64,000 nucleotides of DNA, taken from assembly GCA_916700875.1 (NCBI GenBank), contig CAKAKS010000062.1, forward strand, positions 14,425,460 through 14,489,459, read 5' to 3'. Positions 10,816 to 23,198 of the stretch are shown here, one piece after another. Every line of letters begins with the position of its first letter. Position 1 is the first letter of the stretch. The notes below the pieces were generated by a model, which ran no database searches, was not told where the DNA came from, and saw only the letters and a list, made by a program, of their open reading frames with translations. The DNA is from Sebastes aleutianus (lineage: Eukaryota > Chordata > Actinopteri > Perciformes > Sebastidae). The translations under genes were made by a program, and so were the position numbers.

Positions 10816-12529
10816 TGTTGGTTTTGGTCTTTTCATGGGATTTGTTGACAATGAGAAGAAAAAAAATGAAACTGTTGTTAAAGGTCTTATTGATAACATT
10901 TGTATCTGGTGGCTGAATGTTATCAATGTTATCAATAGCACCTTTAATATTCATGATTTCCAGAGGATGACCCCCTGACTTTCATCTAGCACCACCATCA
11001 TGTTCACTTTGGTCCATGACAACTTAGATATTTTAAAAACTAATGGTTCCATCAAACCTGCTGTAGACATTCATGATCCCACTACTGTTTTTGATGACCC
11101 TCCTCTGGTGCCTCCATCAAACTTTAAAGGGCAGATTGTGACGTTTACAGAGCCAACACGTTCTCATCCCAACTCGTCTCAACCTGTTTCTATGCACTGA
11201 CTGTACAGCATGTAAAAGCCCTATACTGTTTCCACCTGGACGACAATACAGCTATGCCTAATGTCGTTTCCCGGTGGAAGAGAGCTGCTCGCGTCACCGC
11301 ACATCATAGCGTGCAGCGCCCAAAATTGGGCTTTGTCAACGCATAAAAAAAAAAACTTTGTGGCGAGGCAAAAAGCCATTGGAAATAATGAAAGAAATAC
11401 TCAAGCAGTTGCAAAAAATTACTGAATGAATAAAAACTGATGAATATTAGTTTATGCCAAAGATTCACACAAGTTCTCGCCAGAGGGGCAAATTATTCAG
11501 TTTTCTTTCCAGAGAATTAAAAGTAGGCCTATTTAACATAAAAATGCTGTTGCAGTGTAAGTGACTTATTATTTTGTTATTTTCATTCTTTAAAAGTCAC
11601 CAGAATGCAGGAAACAAAGTCCCCCCGCTATAGTTTTGAAAACCTCCCTACTTTTGAGGTCTCAGGGTTGGCAAGTATGCTTGTGCGTCGGTATCAAACG
11701 CCGATGGCCGTGACAAAGCCTCAGTCTTGACGGCCTGGCAATGAGAACGGGCTGACTGAGCACAGCCTTGCTCCCCAGATGATGAACCTTCAGACATCAG
11801 ACTCCTGATTGCTTTATGTAATCAGCCTGATACAACATGTACATCAGTGCATCCCAAAATAAACTATATTTAAAATTGTACAAACACAAAAACATATATA
11901 CATATTGCATTGTATTGATTATTTCCAATGACTATCACCAGTCAGCCAAACACTGCATGCTCGCAGACCTGCGGTCAGTCGAGTCACCGAGAGAGAAGGC
12001 ACAGCGAGTGTAAAGCAGAAATATGGAGCCCCCTTAAATCTGATCTGAGGAGCTTCACTGATCTGTGGGCTCACATCAAACCAACAACAACCAAACGGTT
12101 CTCCATCACAGCAGATCTGAAGTCCAACCACGTTTCAACTGAAACCTTTGTGGTTTGGAGGCATATCATCATTTGTTCATGACTGCAACTGTAAACAATA
12201 TGAGCTTTCAGACCTTACATCCTGTAAATGAATATAACCATTTTAGTGTTGTTCGTTCCATCCATCACTTTAGTCCGGAGCAAAATGTTTCCAATGATTC
12301 CCTGAGAAGGACCATTTCAGAGAGTCCCTACTCTTTACTCAGGACCCCCTGTTAGGACAAAATCTCCACACAATGAATATCCAGATCTACAGTATCTCGC
12401 TATACTCGTATTGAGAACCTTCATGCTGAACCCATTTGATTTCAATGACCCCGTGACTTTTTCTCCTGAAAGACAGAAGCATCATCATCCTCCTCCTCCT
12501 CTACCTCCACCTCCACCTACTCCTCCTCT
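10816..12529. other. mpv17l 3' flank, no gene seen
   Basis: Between the LINE-like fragment and the mpv17l stop codon. Part of it may be mpv17l 3' UTR, but I see no clear minus-strand AATAAA in a fitting place, so the transcript end is unknown. The short ORFs here are unconvincing. Confidence 0.4.
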
Positions 12530-15455
12530 TCAGTTTTCCCTCTGGATCTTTTGCCTTTTCCGCTCGAGCCGGGCCTCGCGCATCTCCTCCAGGGTCTTCC
12601 GGGGGTCCATGACGAAGGCCAGAGCCACGCCGGCGGTGCCATCACCGCTGTGCCGGGAGAAGCACAAGAAGGTGGCCCAGAGGAAGGCGCAGCAGCCCAT
12701 GAAGGCCGTCCGCATGTACAACGGCATCAGGACAAAGTTCAGAAACTAAGGAGAGGGAAGAAAACAGGACATCATAGTATATAGAGATATTCAGCAAAAC
12801 GCCTTCTTTTGGTTTCAGCTTTACTTTCTCATCCGTACAGTAGGATAATCAGTCAGACAGAACAAAAGTTAAGGTCTTCTAACTAATATCTTCCTTTTTT
12901 AATCTATAAACAAAAACATCCTCTCATGTTTACCTGCATGAATGGCCAGTACATGAGTCCAGTCTGAAAGGGAAAATAGGACATGATGAGTGAAGAAGAC
13001 AGAGGACCTACAGCACACAACCCCTGTCCATGCAAATCTCTATTTTTACTACCGTATCAAGGTTGGGTTTATACATTTAGATTGGATTCTTTGAGTTTTG
13101 GATCCTTCTTATCGATTTAAAAATACCAATTGTGGAAATTATGGATGGTATTTTTTTTTTTTTAACCACTTTATCATTTTCATGTCCACATCAGTACACT
13201 GGAGACCTGTTTGTCTTTAAAACTAATTTGGACTCATGTTCAGCTTTCAAGGGAAAAGAAGTGTCCTCATTTAGAGATGACAGAAAAGGACAGACCACTG
13301 TGGTACCAAGAAAATTACATTTGATTATAGAAAATCAATGAGACAAGATGCACACCACACAACATAAATATTCTTCTTCTTCTTCTTATTATTATTATTA
13401 TTATTTTTATTATATACTTAAGAGTCTGTTTTTTGTGCTTTTATGTGTGAAACTTTTATGCTGCCGTCTCAACCAGGACTCCCTTGGAAAAGACATCTTA
13501 AATCTCAATGGGAATATCCCAATAAATGTTAAATAGAAAAATTTAATTTAAATAATAGTAGTTCTTTACAAGTAAACATCCTGCTTTCAAATCTTAAGTA
13601 AAAGTAAAAAATTTACATCAGCAAAATGTATTGAAAATATCAAAATTAAGTTATTATAATAATAACTATACATACGTATTATTACTTGTGCAGTTAAATG
13701 AGACCTTTAAGAGTTCATTACTAGGCCATATTGGAATATTATTACGGATGAATTAATGTGTGTGTGTGTTTCATGTAATGGTTGAGGCCGAAGTAATGAA
13801 TCATGTTTTACAAAAATGCATCATATTTTATAAAAATCATCATAGGTTTAGCAGGCTATATAACATATGAATCTAGTAAGTAACTGGTAGAAATAACTAG
13901 TGAAAATATGATGTTGTAGAAAATGAAAATACACGAGTAGGCTATAAAATTGTAACAAGGTACAGTACTTAGCTTCTTTCCACCATTATGACAAATTACA
14001 CTTAATTATATAAGATTATTGACACAAGATCTTTATCACTGATCTGGAACTTTTTAATTTTAAAAAGGAAATTAAGATTTTAGGACACTATGAATTCATT
14101 GATGAGACATTTACAGGATCATGAAGCGTTAATTCCAGCAGCATGACTCTGTGATTTACATCTGGCAGGATTTCAGCTCCTGAAACTCGCTCCCAGTGCG
14201 CAAAAGCAGCAGTCACCCAATCTGGGTTAATCTGGTTGTGAGCTGGCAGCAGTGAGTGGAGGGAAGGTGATTTACTGAGAGACCTTCCTTACCTTCCAGG
14301 TGTTGAAGAACTTCTCTCTCCAGTCTTCAAAGATGTCCTCCTTACCCTCAAGGAAGCTCACCCCTGCAGGACACAGGAGACATTTACGCAGAGTTTGGGC
14401 TGATCTAAAAACGTGCGTATGACCCCTCACCTCATGATGTTTGACCGAGAGACGACCTTAATGGGACTGTTTGTAACTTCTTACACGTATAAATGTACCG
14501 GGTCGGGACATATGCACATTCGCGTGTGGCCGGAGGCTCTGCTCCTCTGCCTGCTTGCCTTCACTCACACACCGCGCGCGTTCTCGCTGTCTCGCTCCAC
14601 CTCTAGATGTGCATGTGCGCACACTACACACTGCAGAAGAGTTAGTTTAGCTCTGAGAATATCTAGTGAATGTACAGTGGAAGTTTGTGCAGAAATAAAT
14701 GCTGCAGCTCCTCCAGACCAACAGAGGTTTCCCGTGTTTTGTGAAGTGATGGGGCTCCACAACGAGTAACGTTATCGTGCCGGTCGGAGACGATAATGTT
14801 TCTCTTAAGCCAACACTAGGCTCAGCATTGATTCATGGAGAGACCTTCGTCTGGTCAGCTAACATTACTGCCAAGCAGGTGAAATATAGAGTGATATTGT
14901 GGTTTTAGCTGACGTGTGTCGCCTCACTGTTTTGAGCGATGCTCGTTCATGTCTAATAAGAGAGCGAGCAACCGCGAGTCCGACGCTGACTTTCGTTGAC
15001 TTAACGGCCACAGGTGTTGCTGTTAACAAGCATTTCTGAAAATTACAAATAGTCCCTTTAAAGCTGACTCGGTGTAAACTGCTCAGAATTCCAATGTACT
15101 TATATTAGGTGCAAATGGCAAATAAAACTCTTGAATCTTGAATCTTACCCGTGTAGAAGACACTGGTGGCCAAAGGCGACGCGAAGCTTTGGTCCAGCAG
15201 GAGTTTGCGGAAAACCATCCCGGCGGACTTCCCAGGGAACCGCCTCTCCAGGGCTCGCAGCCAGAAGTAGTTGAAGTTTCCATGGAAACTGATTGCCACA
15301 ATGGCGACGTTGCGAGTGTGTTTCCAATCCATGCGCTCCTTCTGAGCGATGAGCTGATGGACGAAGTCACCGCCGGCGAACAAGCAGCCGTACAGAGTGA
15401 CATTGGCCAGCCAGGGGAAGCGTTTGGCTGCTTCTTTGAGCACAGCTCTCCTCAT
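12530..15455 (-). CDS. mpv17l: mpv17l, Mpv17-like membrane protein
   Basis: Four coding exons: 15149-15455, 14293-14363, 12934-12963 and 12530-12745. All have GT..AG borders, are in phase, and give 207 codons plus stop (human MPV17L is about 196 residues). It is an Mpv17/PMP22-family integral membrane protein of peroxisomes or mitochondria, linked in mammals to handling of reactive oxygen. Landmarks are an N-terminal RRAVLKEAAKRFPWLANVTL, the GNFNYFWLRALERRFPG block, a GLMYWPF motif encoded by a 30-nt microexon, and the C-terminal CAFLWATFLCFSRHSGDG block. The last exon adds a charged Arg/Glu/Lys tail. The ATG is preceded directly by ttcttctctccag, which looks like a splice acceptor, so an upstream non-coding exon is likely. 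Intron 1 holds a TTAA element and a LINE tail. Confidence 0.93.
13440..13545 (+). repeat. Diverged LINE 3' tail in mpv17l intron 2
   Basis: atgctgccgtctcaaccagg, then acatcttaaatctcaatggg and ccaataaatgttaaat. It is an old relative of the tail at 3447-3540. Just upstream is a ttcttcttcttattattatt microsatellite (13372-13402). Confidence 0.55.
14458..15061. mobile_element. TTAA-flanked DNA transposon in mpv17l intron 1
   Basis: Ends are TGGGACTGTTTGTAACTT and the reverse AAATTACAAATAGTCCCTT, bounded by TTAA (14458-14461 and 15058-15061). Relatives lie at 5990-6678 and 41510-41997. A piggyBac-like origin is inferred from the TTAA duplication only. There is no transposase ORF. Confidence 0.75.
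15062..15147 (+). repeat. Truncated LINE 3' end abutting the mpv17l exon-1 donor
   Basis: Nearly identical to 3932-4018 (gctgactcggtgtaaactg ... ttgaatcttgaatctt). It lies antisense to mpv17l, and its tail ends within the first bases of mpv17l intron 1, the donor being at 15148-15147. Its left edge coincides with the TTAA of the neighbouring DNA transposon. Confidence 0.8.
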
Positions 15456-15552
15456 GCTGGAGAGAAGAAGAAGCTGGAGTCCAAAGTGATGCTGGAAGGC
15501 TTCAATACAAGCAATCAAGACGCGAGCATAGCGGTTAAACTGATGTGACGTC

Positions 15553-16310
15553 ACACTGTAAACAATTGCTGTTAATTTACGGCAGGATTTCAACAGTATT
15601 AACCTTTTATTGCTAAAAACAGTGCTTTATTGTTAATACAAAAGAAAACCTGTTCACTTTTTTAACTGAACTATAATGCATTCTTAAAAAAACAGCACTT
15701 TACTGCTGATCAACTGTCTAACGTATCATAAGTAACAGTTTCATGCAGTATTTTTTTTAATTCTGGGACCTGATCTGCACATGTGAGGCTTGTACATTGT
15801 ACATGATTGTAAAATCAGTGAATTAGCTTTATTGTTCTTCACTCACATGTTGTTATGGTTTGCATTCTGTGCTTGTAGCCAGCTATAGATAGACATTTTG
15901 GGAAAAAGTGTCAACAAGTCTATTATAACCTTTTTCCTAACAAGTGCCTTAAATTGTATTCAGTGTGACTATTCCTATGTCTGTAACCTGCTAAGTCTAT
16001 TCATCTAGGCAAAAAATAATGTTGTATGTAAAAAATACAACCTAAATAGTGCATTCAAACAAAATCAGTAAGATAATGTAAAAGAAAGGTGGAAAAACAG
16101 CTATATAATGTATCTTTAAACAGTATATGAACTGTAAAAATACTGTGAAATTAATAAATTTAAAAAACAGTTCAAACAGTATTTTTCATTAACAGTACAA
16201 AGCTGTAAATTTCAGCGACAGTATATAATAATGTTAATTTTACAGTAACATAAAGGCAACCCTGCTGCCAGTTCTTTACTGTTATTTTACTGGGAAATTC
16301 TTAACAGTGT
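15553..16310. mobile_element. Non-autonomous DNA transposon upstream of mpv17l
   Basis: About 760 bp with inverted ends ACACTGTAAAC... and ...TTAACAGTGT, and subterminal gcaggatt / ccctgctgccag segments that also mirror each other. Its body is full of cagtattttt/aacagta words. There is no ORF. It begins 97 bp upstream of the mpv17l ATG. The superfamily is unclear. Confidence 0.55.
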
Positions 16311-16539
16311 AGGTCCTGGTCGCAATCCATCGACGCAATCCATCTGTGCAGTAATCAGAGAGGGATTAGATGGTTCCACCGGCTGCAGGAATATCACACA
16401 CTTTATATATATCCACTTTGGTCCTTTGGAGAGGAGTCCTCTAAAGTCCTGGAGTTATGTGCGTCAAAATGCATCCAAATCCTTAAAGGCTATATGGAGG
16501 AGCTTGTGGAAAAGGCTCCAGTGGAATATAAATATTAAT

Positions 16540-16770
16540 CTAGATCTTTCTGTCTGCTCTCACTCGCCGTGTCGCTCTCTCAGGTGTCTCTCCAACAAAT
16601 CCTGAGGGTCAAAGCGCTAATCTGAGGGGATTGTCCAGGGCCAGTCTGACGTGTTGCGTCACTGAGACGTCAGACGTTATGCGTCACTAAGAGCTACGTC
16701 ATGACGCACTGTCAGTCTGTCAGTCACCGCACTGTCAGATCTGCCATGCCCGAAAAACCCGCAATAAGCG
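16540..16770 (-). promoter_or_regulatory. mpv17l: Candidate mpv17l promoter with CRE-like sites
   Basis: A locally GC-richer, CpG-containing stretch with a cluster of CRE/ATF-like words: gacgtgttgcgtcactg, gagacgtcagacg, gcgtcactaag and ctacgtcatgacgc. It lies about 1.1 kb upstream of the mpv17l coding start and before the only upstream repeat. The assignment to mpv17l is inferred from position and from the splice-acceptor-like sequence at the ATG. Confidence 0.3.
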
Positions 16771-16989
16771 TTGTCTGCTACCTGGAAAGGACACACCCCC
16801 TCAGGTGGGATTACTTCATTTTATGAGAGGCTGTATAAATGCTGCCCTCCTCCATTTGTGCTCTCTTTTTGGCCCCAGCCATGTTGTGTGCATCTTGTAA
16901 GTGAATTTCTTATTTCATATTTGATTTATTTTTGTTATTACACACTATTTCTGTTGAAATATACATGTCCATGTAAAGAAATCTACAAA

Positions 16990-17335
16990 TTTAAAATTTA
17001 ATTTTTCTTTAAACATGCACTATCTACCTTCTAACATGCACTATCTGCAACCATCTTGGACTCAAACCACTGGCGCCTTTTACACTTACTTTACACTATA
17101 CATCCTATATACCACTTTATAGACTGCACATATGCACATATTACATTTATTTATTGCACATACTACATTTATTTATTGACGGACTGTATACACTATGTTC
17201 ACCCATTCACTCTGTATCTTTTATATCTCTATTATTGTTTTTATAATTTTTGTATATCTTTACCTCTCCTGTGTTTCACTCTGTTTGCTGATGTTGCTGC
17301 TTTGACACCTGAATTATCTTATCTTAAATAAATGA
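16990..17335 (+). repeat. LINE 3' end with cttatctta tail
   Basis: Starts with repeated aacatgcactatct, continues with T-rich sequence containing attgcacatactacattt, and ends gaattatcttatctt plus aaataaatg. It is a 5'-truncated LINE tail. Confidence 0.6.
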
Positions 17336-18271
17336 AAAGGATAATACAATTGCTCTGTATTCTGAACTGGAACTCCTGCATGGGTCTCTCAAACACACTC
17401 CAGTCCACTAGTTATTAGGTTTAATAGCAATAAGACTACAATAAGCTTGTTTAATTTGAAAAACACAGAGGATGTTTGTATCTGATTCAACATGGATCTG
17501 GGACCTCTATGCCCTTACAATTAATTCAACTGCTCAAGCAGCACTACTGCACACATGCTGTATCCACTACAACCAGTAGAGGGTGATGTCACTCCACATA
17601 GAGCCCATTATCCTACCTGATACCTGAGGAAAGAAACCTGTTTACACTCACTGCCTTGTCAAACCTCTGATTCATTGTATTGTACTTTTTTAATTAGCTA
17701 TGATGTGTTATTCTAGGCTATTTGAATATTTGATCCAAGTTGCACAAGATATGATATGCATTACTGACTTGTATTTGATTTCTTATATCAATTGTTGCAG
17801 GATTAGTAATGCTATAATAGTTTTTCACCCTACACACTTGATTTTTGTTGGTTTCAGGTGTCTTTTAGGGGAGTTGGGGATCTAAATAGCTGTACAAATA
17901 TAAGTTAATATAATAAACGAAACACTGAGCTAATTGGTTTGTATCAATTGTATAAATATAGGTAACCCCATTATGAGAGCACTACATGTAAATACTACAC
18001 TTCTGTCATAACATACAATAACGTGACTTCAATTTTTGGTAAATATTTGTTTTATTGAAAGATGCTCAATTTACAGTGCAATTGCAATACATATAAGATG
18101 CATATAAACACTTTCATTAGTGCTTGAGACAATATATTTAAAGGAAAGGAAAAGGACAAATACACATGTGCACAGATACTCTATTTGTAGAAGAAAAGGT
18201 TAATTATAAGCATGATACATCAACTTAAGTATAAATAATGTAGTGATAATGACTTGTATAACATATGACTA
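17336..18271. other. Intergenic, nothing recognised
   Basis: AT-rich sequence without a convincing ORF, RNA gene or bounded repeat. Confidence 0.5.
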
Positions 18272-18530
18272 ATAAGATAAGATAAGATAAGACATTCCTT
18301 TATTAGTCCCGCAGTGGGGAAATTTGCAGTGTACAGCAGCAAAGGGGATAGTGCAAAAAACAAGATGCATCAGCTAACACAGTAAAAAAAAAGAGCTAAA
18401 CAAAGTGTTACAAAATATGAACCATTTAAATAGAAGGAAGTATAAAAAAAATAGGAGCAGTATATACAGTATTGACAATAAACAGACTATTAACAAAATT
18501 GCACAAGTGGAAAATGATAATGATCAACAT
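18272..18530 (-). repeat. LINE 3' end, minus strand
   Basis: Begins gataagataagataagaca and continues ttagtcccgcagtgggg and aaatttgcagtgtacagcag. This is the reverse complement of the element at 59500-59758, including caataaacagactattaaca and the cacaagtgg word. The two copies are of one family in opposite orientation. Confidence 0.8.
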
Positions 18531-18699
18531 AATAAAAGAATATTAAATAAATAAATAAATGTACACATGTACATGTAACCACTGTATGGTTCAATTAGTT
18601 CACCCATCAACCAATTTCATCAGTTCTGAGGAGTCAGATGATGAGGGAGGGGAGAAAAGAGCATATCTCGATCCTCATTGGCTGGTTTCCTTGTCGATC

Positions 18700-18860
18700 A
18701 AACCGATCTCGTCTGTGATTGGCTGCTGTCCCGAAAACCTCGGAAGTGTCATTTTTGGGCTTGAAGCAAAACTTGGGCACATCTAGCGGCGGTGTGGCGG
18801 CGTCTGAGAGCTGATTCACAACTTTCAGGACTAAATGGCCATCTGAAAGGAGTAAAACAG
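18700..18860 (+). promoter_or_regulatory. crlf3: Candidate crlf3 non-coding exon 1 and promoter
   Basis: A short CpG-richer stretch (gtcccgaaaacctcgg, agcggcggtgtggcggcgtc) ends in aaaacag|gtaagt at 18860, a perfect donor on the plus strand. The first crlf3 coding exon starts behind a splice acceptor at 25700, so a non-coding exon must lie upstream, and this is the best candidate. A weaker alternative is the GC-rich patch at about 22300-22380. Confidence 0.3.
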
Positions 18861-19055
18861 GTAAGTTTGAAGACTTTCCTCCACTTAAGAACGGATACTT
18901 TTGACTTTAAACGATTTAACAGTTGTTTTCTTTGGTAGTTTGTTGTGTTTGCTCTCTGAAGCGTGATCCAAGATTCATTGTCTTTTGGCCACAAGCTAGT
19001 CCCAAACTGTCCTCCTGTCTTATGAGAGAAGATAACCACGATATACATTAAAATA

Positions 19056-19785
19056 TCGTCTCCATAACTGGCAAGTAGTGTCTCTCAATAAGTCATAGCT
19101 TACATGAATCACTTTTATCACCTGTAGCACTCTTTCAGTCTCTTTAACAGCTGATATTCACAACTTCTTTTGCTAGTTCGTCTGTTACTCTCATCTTCTT
19201 CTTCACCATGACGACCATCTATTGAAGTGGACATTTCATGGATAAAGATTAGTGATTAGTGAACATCTTCTACGCCGAATTGACTTAAATACATTATATA
19301 TTTAGGAAAACTCTTAATTATGTTACTGTGTTGTACACAGGTTTGCTGAGAGCAGCGACAAGTTAAAAGTAGGAGATTTCTTAAGGGAGTCTGGTAGTGG
19401 TTCTCTCCACACGCCAGCTGTCGTCTCCATAACTGGCAAGTAGTGTCTCTCAATAAGTAATAGTTTACCTGAATCACTTCTATCACCTGTAGCACTCTTT
19501 CAGCCTCATTAACAGCTCATATTGACAACCTTGTTTGCTAGTTCGTCTGTTACTGTCATCTTCTTCTTCCACCATAACGACCTATTGAAGTGGACATTTC
19601 ATAGATAAAGATGTTGCTTTAGTGAACATCTTCTACGCCGAATTGACTTAAATACACTCTTTATTCAGGAAAACTCTTAATTATGTTATTGTGATGTACA
19701 CAGGTTTGCTGAGAGCAACTCCAACTTAAAAGTAGGAGATTTCTTAACGGAGTCTGGTAGTGGTTCTCTCCACACGCCAGCTAAA
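19056..19785 (+). repeat. 365-bp tandem duplication (two copies)
   Basis: tcgtctccataactggcaag starts at 19056 and again at 19421. Each unit ends in ctccacacgccagct, at about 19419 and 19782. The units are nearly identical with scattered substitutions. No ORF or RNA fold was recognised in the unit. Confidence 0.9.
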
Positions 19786-21128
19786 TTCATATTATCTGGA
19801 CTAAATCCAATGCGTGACATTCCCACATGAAAATTACAGAAAGTATGCAGCGTGAATTATGTAATTATGCATAAAGAAAACTTATAGGACAGCCTCAGTG
19901 CTGGTGGGCGGAGGTTTAACTACAAATAACTACAAAATACGGAAGTTGTTGAGAGCGAGTTGAGACATGTCTGATGTCTCCTGCTGTCTCTTCTTGTCAG
20001 TGTGGTCTGCTCTAATAATAATAATAATGTGGGTTTGGACTTGAGTGCCTTTCATAACTTTCCTATTTGTCAGAGCATGTGCAGCATGCTTTGGAGGAGC
20101 AGCTTCTTTTAACTCCTTGACTTTTATTTGATTTATTTTTTTATTTATTTGCACACATATAAAACTGCACAAAATCCAGTCAATGAAAAAAACAAACAAG
20201 AAATGTGTCAGGAGAGGTAAAAGACGAAAAAAACAATAACAAAAAAGGAAGAAAGATCTAAACTAACATAATTTAAAAAATACAACAAAAGTTAAACAAC
20301 AACAAGAAATACACAAAATATGCAGAAAAACTAACCAAACAGTGGAAAACAATCCAATAAAAACAATGAAATACATACAAAAAACAGTAGAGAAGAAGAG
20401 AAAACATATCTAAACATATCAAAAGATAACTAGACATCATGAATTAAATGTTATTGAAAAGATTCAACAACAGTATGAGACATTCAAGTGCTTAACAACA
20501 TCTAAACAAAGTGTAATTTTGTGTTTTTCAGTAGGTTTGTCAAGTTAGAAGCACGGTAATTCTGTTTGTGTCGACTTCAGTGCTTCAAAAACAGCAAACT
20601 TTGAGTATATTTAGAAGAATATTAAAACACAGAATGATGAATAAACAATCACAAAAGCAACACAACAAAACCCTTTATTCAAGTCTGTTTTGAGCAGTCA
20701 GTGTTTGTTGCCTTTCGTGTTGGATTGTGACCAAATATATATGAAATATAATATGCTTTCCTCGCCTCATACAAAGCTTCTTTAAGACTTTTTTCCCCCA
20801 GGCAGGACTTGGTTGAGTCACTACATATTTCTAACACCGTAAACAGTCTGACAGACGTGTGAAAGCTGGGCAGCAGGACATCATTCCATGCAAGTTGACC
20901 TAAATACTCAGAAAAACACACTGCTGATACTGTTTGGCTGCACATTTACATAAAAAACATACAAGCTTAAAGAATACAGGTTTGTGTCTATAGCCACACC
21001 TGTATCATTTATACTGTATATAATAGACAAGAGTTTTTCTGTGTTATAGGACAAACCAGTTTGACATTTGTGTGGTGAGTTTTAAATAGGTTTTGGAGAG
21101 AAAGAGGGATTATAAACCACAGGATTAA

Positions 21129-21160
<32 letters not shown>

Positions 21161-23165
21161 GGTTAGCGTCCTTTTTTAGACGATAAATAGAAAAATAAAA
21201 TCTATGTTGAGGGTGTCTGTTAATGGCTGCTGTTCTGGTCAGTTTGTTGGCAGAAAGAAACGATTCAGAGAGAGGACTGATATATATCTGCATATTATTT
21301 ATGTCGGAGCGAGTGCATGCCTGCATATTTCTGTAGCCCTACATTTGCATTCATGTGGCTAAAATATTTGCATATAGGCCTCCTGGAGTTTTGTTGGGTG
21401 TGGTGTGTATAACAGTAAATCAGCTGGTTGGTTGTGTGTTTGTGTGTTTGTGTATCTGATCAAAACGTATGTGACAACCAAGTTAACTTTATTTAAACAA
21501 CAAATTCAATGATAAATGTATATTAGAGGTTTAACGATTAGTCGATCAATCGATTTGTTTTGCTAAATGAAAGTAAAATGCAAATATTTTCATAATCTGT
21601 TGATTGTTTCAGAACTATAGCTGCTCACACTAAAGTTAAAGGGCCATAGCAATGGTTTTGCATGTTTTAGCCCATTTACTACTAATGATGTACAATTTAC
21701 ATCATAATGATTGAGAGAAACTTATTAAACAACTATTTTGATAATTTATGAATCATTTAACAAGCAAAAATGCCAAAAATGTATTCCTTCTAGCTTCTTA
21801 ATTGTGAGACATGTCTACTATTCTGTGTTTTATATCATTGTAAAGAGAACATTTTGGGGTTTTGGACTGTTAGTCTGACCAAACAAAGGATATGAATACA
21901 GCAACTTGGGTTTTTAGGAAATAAATTGATTAATCAATTAATCGAGATAATAATCTGCAGACATACATCAGATTCTTGACCCCAAAAAAGCAAATTGTCC
22001 AAAATTAGAAAATGTTCCTTTAACAATATACCATGCATCACAGGTTCCGTTTCTTATCTATAGTTACAAAAATAAAACATTTACTTGTACATATACATTA
22101 TTTTCTGGTGCATTGTTCTGATATTTACAGTGAATAACTGTATTTATATAGATTATTATCTTTATGGTTCTGTGTTTTGCAGAGGATGAGCTCATTATGG
22201 ATGTAATGTTGAAATAATGGTGAACACATTCATCATAGCGTGTAATATTAATGTAAGATGCCCTCCTGGTTCACATGACGATACTGTCGCTACTGTATGT
22301 GGCAGCAGCACGAGGCCCGTCGGTGACTTCCTCTTTAGATTGGCGCTGTAAAGGAAGCGTGGTCGACCGCAGCAGGTTGTGTCATTTTTACTTTTAGCTC
22401 TGAGGGGGACGAAGAAAAAAGAAAGTTACTTTTTAACCTTCATCATTTGAAGACTTCAACATGTGAAGATTGAAATGAGGGTAGTTATCTAACAGGAAGC
22501 TTATTTCTACATCGCACATGAACTTATATGTTATATTTACAGCACTATCATATGTGGGCATGAATGAGTTTTACTGGTGTTACTGGTGTTGATCTCCGTA
22601 TTTAGTCCAGTCCTTAGAGGTGTATTAAAGGGAAGGTGTATTTTGTATAAAAACTAAATTTAAAGAAATAAAATGCATTGTGACAAATCCACAATCTCGC
22701 CCATTTAAATTCACCATTGAGATTAAAAAATTCGAAATGCTTATTTTTTTCTGTGGAAACAATTCAGGATGCATTGATTCGATCCACTGGATCAGTATCA
22801 GCGGAGTTCAAACAATTAGTCGATTAATTGATTTGTCGATCAGCAGAAAATGACTCACATCAATCTGGATCGATTTATCGATTCAATGATCAACGATCCA
22901 ATACCATCAATGCAAAGTAAAAACATCCATACATCTTTAAGATACGTCGTTACTTAGAAATTCTTTAACTGATAAAAAACATTTGCACTTATAGATGAGA
23001 AATGTTGCACTTTATAGTGAACAACAGGAAGTCTACTTTTATTATTTTTATCAAAAGAATTGTTTTTTATTTAAATGTCTGGAAGAGCCCAGTAATAAAA
23101 TTGTCAAATCATATTTGAATTGCTTTTTGTGAGTTGATATAAATGTAACCGATTGTGTTAAATAA

Positions 23166-23198
<33 letters not shown>

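Noticed and set aside
15456..15593. N-terminal extension of mpv17l
   Set aside because: The upstream frame is open but follows a clear acceptor-like tract and does not resemble the family; the ATG at 15455 fits the known N-terminus.
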